Source: an uncultured Lachnospiraceae bacterium (GTDB lineage Bacteria; Bacillota; Clostridia; Lachnospirales; Lachnospiraceae). Taken from it: 11,924 nucleotides of DNA. Below, piece after piece: positions 7,601 to 11,924 of the stretch (positions are counted from its first letter, which is position 1; each line of letters begins with the position of its first letter). Location of the stretch: NCBI GenBank assembly GCA_910586025.1, contig CAJUIO010000103.1, positions 1 to 11,924 on the forward strand, given 5' to 3'. Both the position numbers and the translations under genes were made by a program. The notes under the pieces were generated by a model, which saw nothing but the letters and a program-made list of their open reading frames with translations, searched no databases and was not told the origin of the DNA.

Positions 7601-8389
7601 GGTGTTGCGGCGATCAAGGACACGAAGAAAAAACGCGAGGTCGTGATCACCAATAACGAGACCGGGGAATCCAAGGCGTATCTGATTCCTTACGGTTCCA
7701 GAATCAAGGTTCTGGACGGAGCCGTGCTTGAGGCCGGCGACGAGCTGACTGAGGGAAGTGTTAATCCTCATGATCTTCTTAAAATCAAGGGAATTCGCGC
7801 CGTACAGGACTACATGCTCCGCGAGGTTCAGAGAGTGTACCGCCTGCAGGGTGTTGATATCAGCGACAAGCATATTGAGGTCATTGTCCGTCAGATGCTT
7901 AAGAAGGTAAGAATCGAGAATAACGGAGATACGGAATTCCTTCCGGGCACTCTGGTTGACGTACTTGAATATGAAGATATCAATGAGAAGCTGATCGCTC
8001 AGGGCGGGGAGCCTGCGGAGGGCAAGCAGGTGATGCTGGGTATCACCAAGGCGGCTCTGGCAACAAATTCCTTCCTGTCGGCGGCATCCTTCCAGGAGAC
8101 CACAAAGGTTCTCACGGAGGCTGCGATCAAGGGCAAGGTGGATCCGCTGATCGGCCTCAAGGAGAATGTAATTATCGGTAAGCTGATCCCGGCCGGTACG
8201 GGTATGAAGCGTTACCGGAATACAAGGCTGAGTACGGATGATAATCTGCTTAAGAATTTTGACGAGGACGAAATGATTGATTTCGGCGGCGATGTGGATG
8301 AGGAAGGAGAATTTATCATCGATGAGGCGGCTGAGAGGCTTGGTATTCCCGACGAGGTGGATATGGAGGATCTGATCACTCAGGAATAA
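4694..8389 (+). CDS. rpoC: DNA-directed RNA polymerase subunit beta'
   Basis: RpoC is the largest subunit of RNA polymerase and holds the catalytic magnesium. The protein has 1231 residues, near the usual 1200-1250 of Firmicutes. Landmarks in order: the N-terminal zinc ribbon with Cys67, 69, 82 and 85, the RPVTGPGNR and LLGKRVDYSGRSVI blocks, the catalytic NADFDGDQ with Asp456, 458 and 460 (E. coli D460, D462, D464), the second zinc site with Cys802, 886, 893 and 896, and the trigger loop MRTFHTGGVAGDD starting at Met930 with Arg931 and His934. The large insertion found in the trigger loop of E. coli is absent, as expected in Firmicutes. The C-terminus is acidic and ends in LITQE. It is the second gene of the rpoBC unit. 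A terminator-like hairpin starts 18 bases after its TAA stop. All key residues are intact. Confidence 0.98.
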   Translation: MSETKQEAYQPMTFDAIKIGLASPEKIREWSRGEVTKPETINYRTLKPEKDGLYCEKIFGPSKDWECHCGKYKKIRYKGVVCDRCGVEVTKSSVRRERMGHIELAAPVSHIWYFKGIPSRMGLILDLSPRVLEKVLYFASYIVLDPGETDLEYKQVLSEKEYQDARESWGNRFRVGMGAESIKELLQAIDLETESVELKTGLKESTGQKRARIIKRLEVVEAFRESGNQPEWMVMDAIPVIPPDLRPMVQLDGGRFATSDLNDLYRRIINRNNRLKRLLELGAPDIIVRNEKRMLQEAVDALIDNGRRGRPVTGPGNRALKSLSDMLKGKSGRFRQNLLGKRVDYSGRSVIVVGPELKIYQCGLPKEMAIELFKPFVMKELVARGISQNIKNAKKLVERLDTQVWDVLEEVIKEHPVMLNRAPTLHRLGIQAFEPILVEGKAIKLHPLVCTAFNADFDGDQMAVHLPLSVEAQAECRFLLLSPNNLLKPSDGGPVAVPSQDMVLGIYYLTQERPGATGEGRFYKNVNEAILAYENGACTLHSRIKVRVTKEDAAGNKVSGTVDSTLGRFLFNEILPQDLGFVDRSKPENLLLPEVDFHVGKKQLKQILEKVINTHGASKTAEVLDLIKSTGYKYSTKAAMTVSISDMTVPASKPEMLAQAQATVDKISQNFRRGLITEEERYRAVVETWNDTDKQLTDVLLAGLDKYNNIFMMADSGARGSNQQIKQLAGMRGLMADTTGRTIELPIKSNFREGLDVLEYFMSAHGARKGLSDTALRTADSGYLTRRMVDVSQELIIREIDCMEGADTIPGMVVKAFTDGKEVIEGLKDRITGRYSCEEIKDGEGNVIVKSNHMITPSRAARILSVGVDENGQPIESVKIRTILNCRSHNGICAKCYGANMATGEAVQVGEAVGIIAAQSIGEPGTQLTMRTFHTGGVAGDDITQGLPRVEELFEARKPKGLAIIAEFGGVAAIKDTKKKREVVITNNETGESKAYLIPYGSRIKVLDGAVLEAGDELTEGSVNPHDLLKIKGIRAVQDYMLREVQRVYRLQGVDISDKHIEVIVRQMLKKVRIENNGDTEFLPGTLVDVLEYEDINEKLIAQGGEPAEGKQVMLGITKAALATNSFLSAASFQETTKVLTEAAIKGKVDPLIGLKENVIIGKLIPAGTGMKRYRNTRLSTDDNLLKNFDEDEMIDFGGDVDEEGEFIIDEAAERLGIPDEVDMEDLITQE

Positions 8390-8407
8390 TTTTATGTTTA
8401 TCGTTTC

Positions 8408-8447
8408 AAACCCTGCGTATACTATTATGGTAGACGCAGGGTTTGTT
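8408..8447 (+). terminator. Terminator-like hairpin after rpoC
   Basis: AAACCCTGCGT (8408-8418) pairs perfectly with ACGCAGGGTTT (8434-8444), an 11-bp stem. CTA (8422-8424) and TAG (8431-8433) can add three inner pairs. The tail is TTTGTT, so the U-tract is short and broken by one G. It probably ends most rpoBC transcripts, perhaps with some read-through into rpsL. Confidence 0.75.
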
Positions 8448-8502
8448 GGTCAAAATGTACGCAAAATCTTTCATTTTCCCATAAAATTTGCCAGGAAGTA
8501 TA

Positions 8503-8531
8503 TTGACAACAGAAAAGGCAGCAATTATACT
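8503..8531 (+). promoter_or_regulatory. Strong sigma-A promoter for rpsL-rpsG-fusA
   Basis: A perfect -35 TTGACA (8503-8508) is followed after exactly 17 bases by TATACT (8526-8531), five of six bases of the -10 consensus. Short A and T runs lie upstream (8464-8489). Transcription should begin near 8538, leaving a leader of about 93 bases before rpsL. The terminator just upstream shows that this unit is meant to start here. Confidence 0.88.
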
Positions 8532-8566
8532 GATTTAGTGTGCATTAGAAGCATGTGTCTTTTTGG

Positions 8567-8624
8567 TGCATACAAACTAATAGGGCTTCATGAAAGGTGA
8601 AGCGATTTTATATGCAGGAGGTGA
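8567..8624 (+). promoter_or_regulatory. Folded rpsL leader abutting a perfect ribosome binding site
   Basis: TGCATA (8567-8572) pairs with TATGCA (8611-8616). After one C-A mismatch, AAA (8574-8576) pairs with TTT (8607-8609). Inside sits a second hairpin, GCTTCA (8585-8590) with TGAAGC (8598-8603) and a 7-nt loop. The outer stem ends on the first A of AGGAGGTGA (8616-8624), a complete match to the 16S anti-Shine-Dalgarno, 6 bases before the rpsL ATG. Because the fold touches the ribosome binding site, translational control is possible. The site itself is certain; the fold is by eye. Confidence 0.5.
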
Positions 8625-8630
8625 AACAGA

Positions 8631-9050
8631 ATGCCAACATTTAACCAGTTAGTCAGAAAAGGACGTCAGACATCCGTTAAGAAGTCAACGGCTCCCGCTT
8701 TGCAGAAAGGATGGAACTCCCTTCATAAGAAAGCTACCGATACTTCTGCTCCTCAGAAGAGAGGTGTTTGCACAGCTGTGAAGACAGCGACTCCCAAGAA
8801 GCCTAACTCAGCGCTCAGAAAGATTGCCAGGGTTCGTCTTTCCAACGGAATCGAGGTGACAAGCTACATTCCCGGTGAAGGACATAATCTGCAGGAGCAC
8901 AGCGTTGTTCTTATCAGAGGCGGAAGGGTAAAAGACCTTCCCGGTACAAGGTACCATGTAATCAGGGGTACGCTTGATACAGCAGGGGTTGCAAACAGGA
9001 AGCAGGCCCGTTCCAAATACGGTGCTAAGAGGCCTAAGGCCGGCAAGTAG
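8631..9050 (+). CDS. rpsL: 30S ribosomal protein S12
   Basis: S12 sits at the decoding centre on the subunit interface and governs accuracy. The protein has 139 residues, normal for Firmicutes, which carry a short insertion after the N-terminus compared with the 124-residue E. coli protein. Key blocks are VRKGRQ near the N-terminus, TPKKPNSALRK with Lys56-Lys57, and GGRVKDLPG with Lys101 and Asp102. The lysines correspond to the classical streptomycin-resistance positions and are wild type. Asp102 corresponds to the aspartate that is methylthiolated in some bacteria. The very basic C-terminus ends RPKAGK. The start is ATG behind a perfect AGGAGGTGA. It is the first gene of the str unit, followed by a long 199-nt gap before rpsG. 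No L7Ae-like gene precedes it, unlike in Bacillus. Confidence 0.98.
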   Translation: MPTFNQLVRKGRQTSVKKSTAPALQKGWNSLHKKATDTSAPQKRGVCTAVKTATPKKPNSALRKIARVRLSNGIEVTSYIPGEGHNLQEHSVVLIRGGRVKDLPGTRYHVIRGTLDTAGVANRKQARSKYGAKRPKAGK

Positions 9051-9057
9051 TTTTTGG

Positions 9058-9200
9058 AACAGATTGGACCCACAAACGCAAGCTAATTTAGTGTTGGAAT
9101 TCTGTTACGATATATTGTAATGAGAGATACCCGCACGAACACAAATAGTGTATTGGCAAAGGCATTGCTTTTTTTGCCAATTGAATTAGAATGATACACT
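9058..9200 (+). promoter_or_regulatory. Structured rpsL-rpsG intergenic RNA, candidate S7 feedback site
   Basis: Two composite stem-loops can be drawn in this 199-nt gap. In the first, AACAGATT (9058-9065) pairs with AATTCTGTT (9098-9106), leaving one bulged T. Within it, CAA and CGC (9073-9079) pair with GTGTTG (9091-9096), leaving an asymmetric internal loop. In the second, AGTGTAT (9147-9153) pairs with ATACACT (9194-9200), and TTGGCAAA (9153-9160) with TTTGCCAA (9173-9180) inside, so the 3' side carries an unpaired stretch of about 12 bases. Position 9153 can join either stem. In E. coli, S7 represses the str operon by binding the rpsL-rpsG gap; a similar role here is inference. I saw no convincing promoter in the gap. 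TGATACACT (9192-9200) resembles an extended -10 but lacks a good -35. Confidence 0.45.
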
Positions 9201-9249
9201 GTGAGTACCGATGATTTAATGTAAGTGAATAATTAAGGAGGGAAGAACC

Positions 9250-9720
9250 GTGCCACGTAAAGGACATGTTCAGAAAAGAGATGTATTGGCAGATCCTTTA
9301 TACAATAACAAAGTGGTTACCAAGCTTATCAATAACATTATGTTAGACGGTAAGAAGGGTGTTGCCCAGAAGATTGTATATGGAGCATTTGCCAAAGTGG
9401 AAGAGAAATCCGGTAAGCCGGCTCTTGAAGTTTTTGAGGAGGCCATGAATAACATCATGCCTGTTCTGGAGTGTAAGGCAAGACGTATCGGCGGCGCTAC
9501 CTATCAGGTACCGATCGAGGTGAGACCTGACAGACGTCAGGCCCTGGGTCTTCGCTGGCTCACCATGTTCGCACGTAAAAGAGGCGAGAAGACCATGCGC
9601 GACAGACTTGCGAACGAGATTCTTGATGCAGCGAACAATACAGGTGCAGCTGTCAAGAGAAAAGAAGATATGCACAAAATGGCAGAAGCAAACAAGGCAT
9701 TTTCACATTACCGCTTCTAA
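9250..9720 (+). CDS. rpsG: 30S ribosomal protein S7
   Basis: S7 is a primary 16S rRNA-binding protein that starts assembly of the 30S head and lies near the E-site tRNA. The protein has 156 residues, the family's usual length. It begins MPRKGHVQKRDVLADPLYNN, contains IGGATYQVPIEVRPDRR in the central RNA-binding region, and ends KRKEDMHKMAEANKAF plus SHYRF, all typical of S7. The start codon is GTG, set by AAGGAGGG (9235-9242) 7 bases upstream. No nearby ATG gives a full-length S7. It is the second gene of the str unit. The structured gap before it is where S7 autoregulation acts in E. coli. The stop is TAA and fusA starts 62 bases later. Confidence 0.98.
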   Translation: MPRKGHVQKRDVLADPLYNNKVVTKLINNIMLDGKKGVAQKIVYGAFAKVEEKSGKPALEVFEEAMNNIMPVLECKARRIGGATYQVPIEVRPDRRQALGLRWLTMFARKRGEKTMRDRLANEILDAANNTGAAVKRKEDMHKMAEANKAFSHYRF

Positions 9721-9743
9721 TTGCCGGAGGGCTATGTGGTGCT

Positions 9744-9760
9744 TTCGGGTTCTGCCCGGA
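9744..9760 (+). other. Small hairpin between rpsG and fusA
   Basis: TTCGGG (9744-9749) can pair with CCCGGA (9755-9760) around a 5-nt loop, six base pairs including one G-T. It ends 8 bases before the fusA ribosome binding site. It may influence relative translation of fusA, but this is a short stem and could be chance. Confidence 0.35.
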
Positions 9761-9768
9761 CTAATATA

Positions 9769-9774
9769 AGGAGG
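9769..9774 (+). promoter_or_regulatory. fusA ribosome binding site, supports the TTG start
   Basis: AGGAGG lies exactly 8 bases before the TTG at 9783. The next in-frame ATG is codon 17, inside the P-loop region, and would remove conserved N-terminal residues. The TTG is therefore the start, reading MAGREYPLDRTRNIG. Confidence 0.85.
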
Positions 9775-9782
9775 AAAGACCT

Positions 9783-11900
9783 TTGGCTGGAAGAGAATAT
9801 CCATTAGATAGAACCAGAAATATTGGTATTATGGCTCATATCGATGCAGGTAAGACTACTCTTACAGAACGTATCCTGTATTACACAGGCGTGAACTACA
9901 AGATCGGTGATACGCACGAAGGTACTGCTACCATGGACTGGATGGAACAGGAGCAGGAAAGAGGTATCACCATTACGTCTGCCGCAACGACATGTCATTG
10001 GACTTTGGAAGAAAACTGTAAGCCTAAGCCGGGTGCTCTTGAACATCGTATCAATATTATTGATACGCCCGGGCACGTTGACTTCACAGTGGAAGTGGAA
10101 CGTTCCCTGCGTGTTCTGGACGGCGCTGTCGGCGTATTCTGTGCGAAGGGCGGTGTTGAACCCCAGTCGGAAAACGTTTGGCGTCAGGCTGACACTTACA
10201 ATGTACCCAGAATGGCGTTCATCAACAAGATGGACATTTTGGGCGCAAACTTCTACGGAGCCGTAGACCAGATCAAGACCAGACTTGGTAAAAACGCAAT
10301 TATTCTTCAGCTGCCGATCGGCAAAGAAGATGAATTTAAAGGAATTATTGATCTGTTTGAAATGAAGGCATACATCTATAATGATGATAAGGGTGAGGAC
10401 ATTCTTGTAACCGATATTCCCGATGATATGAAGGATGATGCCGAACTGTACCGTTCAGAGCTTGTTGAGAAGGTCTGCGAATTGGATGACGACCTGACAA
10501 TGATGTATCTGGAGGGTGAGGAGCCTTCTGTAGAGGATATGAAGAAGGCTTTGAGAAAGGCAACCTGCGAATGTACCGCTATCCCTGTCTGCTGCGGTTC
10601 CGCATACAGAAATAAGGGAGTACAGAAGCTTCTCGATGCAATCCTGGAGTATATGCCTGCTCCTACCGATATCCCCGCTATCAAGGGTACGGATCTGGAC
10701 GGCAACGAGGTGGAGAGACATTCGTCTGATGATGAGCCTTTCGCCGCTCTGGCATTTAAGATCATGGCGGATCCCTTCGTGGGTAAGCTGGCGTTCTTCA
10801 GAGTTTATTCCGGTACAATGAACTCCGGTTCTTATGTACTGAACGCTACTAAAGATAAAAAGGAACGTGTGGGACGTATCCTGCAGATGCATGCAAACAA
10901 GAGGGCGGAGCTGGATAAAGTTTACTCCGGTGATATTGCGGCGGCGGTAGGCTTTAAGTTTACAACCACCGGTGATACTATCTGTGATGACCGTCATCCG
11001 GTTATTCTGGAGTCCATGGAATTCCCTGAGCCCGTTATTGAGCTGGCAATCGAACCCAAGACCAAGGCAGGACAGGGTAAGATGGGTGAAGCTCTTGCCA
11101 AGCTGGCAGAAGAAGATCCTACGTTCCGTGCGCATACTAACCAGGAAACCGGCCAGACAATTATCGCAGGTATGGGTGAGCTCCATTTGGAGATCATCGT
11201 GGACCGTCTCCTGCGCGAGTTTAAGGTGGAAGCGAATGTAGGTGCGCCTCAGGTTGCCTACAAGGAAACCTTCACCAATACCGTGGAAGTGGATTCCAAG
11301 TATGCGAAGCAGTCCGGTGGACGCGGTCAGTATGGTCACTGTAAGGTTCGCTTCGAGCCCATGGATGCCAATGGAGAAGAGCTGTTCAAGTTCGAGTCTT
11401 CGGTTGTGGGCGGTGCGATTCCCAAGGAGTATATCCCTGCAGTCGGAGAGGGTATCGAGGAAGCTTCCAAGTGTGGTATTCTCGGCGGATTCCCGGTTCT
11501 CGGCGTACACGCAACTGTTTACGACGGCTCCTATCATGAAGTCGACTCTTCGGAGATGGCATTCCATATTGCCGGTTCCATGGCTTTCAAGGATGCTATG
11601 AATAAGGCTAATCCCGTGCTCCTCGAGCCCATCATGAAGGTGGAGGTCACAATGCCCGAGGAATATATGGGAGACGTGATCGGAGATATCAATTCCCGCC
11701 GCGGACGTATTGAGGGAATGGATGACATCGGAGGAGGAAAGATGGTCAGAGCTTTTGTACCGCTTGCCGAGATGTTTGGATATTCCACGGATCTGCGTTC
11801 CAGGACACAGGGACGAGGCAACTATTCCATGTTCTTTGAGAAATATGAGCAGGTGCCCAAGAACGTACAGGAAAAAGTCCTGGCGGCAAAGGCGAAATAG
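9783..11900 (+). CDS. fusA: Translation elongation factor G (EF-G)
   Basis: EF-G is the GTPase that drives translocation of tRNA and mRNA on the ribosome and, with RRF, ribosome recycling. The protein has 705 residues, within the usual 690-705. GTPase motifs are complete: P-loop AHIDAGKTT (18-26), switch I RGITITSAATT (60-70), DTPGHVD (94-100) with the catalytic His98, NKMD (148-151), and GSAYRNKGVQ as the G5 region. The GMGELHLEI block of domain III and the domain IV loop SGGRGQYGH (511-519) are present, and the C-terminus ends in a typical YSMFFEKYEQVP block. Compared with E. coli as I recall it, the segment between switch I and DTPGH (71-87) is about five residues longer. The start is TTG behind AGGAGG. 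It is the third gene of the str unit; tuf often follows, but only 24 bases remain in the window. Stop is TAG. Confidence 0.98.
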   Translation: MAGREYPLDRTRNIGIMAHIDAGKTTLTERILYYTGVNYKIGDTHEGTATMDWMEQEQERGITITSAATTCHWTLEENCKPKPGALEHRINIIDTPGHVDFTVEVERSLRVLDGAVGVFCAKGGVEPQSENVWRQADTYNVPRMAFINKMDILGANFYGAVDQIKTRLGKNAIILQLPIGKEDEFKGIIDLFEMKAYIYNDDKGEDILVTDIPDDMKDDAELYRSELVEKVCELDDDLTMMYLEGEEPSVEDMKKALRKATCECTAIPVCCGSAYRNKGVQKLLDAILEYMPAPTDIPAIKGTDLDGNEVERHSSDDEPFAALAFKIMADPFVGKLAFFRVYSGTMNSGSYVLNATKDKKERVGRILQMHANKRAELDKVYSGDIAAAVGFKFTTTGDTICDDRHPVILESMEFPEPVIELAIEPKTKAGQGKMGEALAKLAEEDPTFRAHTNQETGQTIIAGMGELHLEIIVDRLLREFKVEANVGAPQVAYKETFTNTVEVDSKYAKQSGGRGQYGHCKVRFEPMDANGEELFKFESSVVGGAIPKEYIPAVGEGIEEASKCGILGGFPVLGVHATVYDGSYHEVDSSEMAFHIAGSMAFKDAMNKANPVLLEPIMKVEVTMPEEYMGDVIGDINSRRGRIEGMDDIGGGKMVRAFVPLAEMFGYSTDLRSRTQGRGNYSMFFEKYEQVPKNVQEKVLAAKAK

Positions 11901-11924
11901 TGCTTGAAAATATCGGTAATTTCT

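Noticed and set aside
6578..7873. 431-codon open frame on the minus strand inside rpoC
   Set aside because: It lies fully opposite a strongly conserved gene, resembles no family I recognise, and has no promoter or ribosome binding site. Long antisense frames are common opposite such genes. The same applies to the minus-strand frames at 2848-3882, 5285-6487 and 10455-11567.
8394..8600. 68-codon + strand frame after rpoC
   Set aside because: It runs through the terminator hairpin and the whole rpsL promoter, has no ribosome binding site, and its sequence is unlike any known protein. It is open only because the gap is A/T-rich and lacks stops in that frame.
8553..8600. Possible 15-codon leader peptide in the rpsL leader (MCLFGAYKLIGLHER)
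   Set aside because: It begins downstream of the predicted transcription start but has no ribosome binding site and no run of one amino acid such as attenuators use. It simply continues the rejected 8394 frame.
9094..9121. Possible promoter in the rpsL-rpsG gap (TTGGAA, 16 bases, TGTAAT)
   Set aside because: Both boxes are weak matches and the gap is A/T-rich, so such pairs are expected by chance. TTGCCA with TACACT (9174-9200) has a spacer of only 15 bases. I kept the stem-loop reading instead.
9158..9175. Small terminator before rpsG (AAAGGC, ATT, GCTTTT and a T-run)
   Set aside because: The inner stem is short with only two G-C pairs, and its T residues pair better in the longer TTGGCAAA/TTTGCCAA stem. 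A terminator here would cut off rpsG and fusA, although a weak attenuator cannot be fully excluded.
1..11924. Mobile element, CRISPR array, tRNA, intein or transferred gene cluster
   Set aside because: I looked on both strands for spaced repeats, terminal inverted repeats, cloverleaf folds and breaks in the conserved proteins, and saw none. Every gene is a standard core gene in a familiar order.

Overview
The window is a core informational gene cluster read entirely on the + strand: the end of rplJ, then rplL, rpoB, rpoC, rpsL, rpsG and fusA. The proteins look like those of a Firmicute of class Clostridia, most likely family Lachnospiraceae. The reasons are the RpoB and RpoC N-termini, the RpoC trigger loop without the large proteobacterial insertion, Gram-positive-like L7/L12, S12 and S7, strong AGGAGG ribosome binding sites, and no ybxB-like gene between rplL and rpoB. 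The family assignment comes from recall of sequence style, not from a search.

Layout. Bases 1-107 are the Ala/Pro/Glu-rich tail of ribosomal protein L10. A 63-nt gap with a perfect GC hairpin leads to rplL (171-545). A strong intrinsic terminator (562-604) and then a near-consensus sigma-A promoter (647-675) separate the ribosomal stalk genes from rpoB (757-4620) and rpoC (4694-8389). A second terminator-like hairpin (8408-8447) follows rpoC. A very strong promoter (8503-8531) then starts the str group: rpsL (8631-9050), rpsG (9250-9720, GTG start) and fusA (9783-11900, TTG start). The last 24 bases hold no gene. No gap exceeds 300 bases.

How the genes work together. L10 and L7/L12 form the ribosomal stalk that recruits EF-G (fusA). 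RpoB and RpoC form the catalytic core of RNA polymerase. S12 and S7 are 30S proteins at the decoding centre and in the head. The arrangement suggests three separately tunable units: stalk, RNA polymerase, and str.

I found no sign of an undescribed defence, mobile or metabolic system: no insertion sequence, CRISPR array, tRNA, intein or foreign gene. The points worth a second look are non-coding: the 199-nt rpsL-rpsG gap, which can fold into two large asymmetric stem-loops and may be an S7 feedback site, the folded rpsL leader beside its ribosome binding site, and the small hairpins in the rplJ-rplL and rpoB-rpoC gaps. All foldings were done by eye, without energies.
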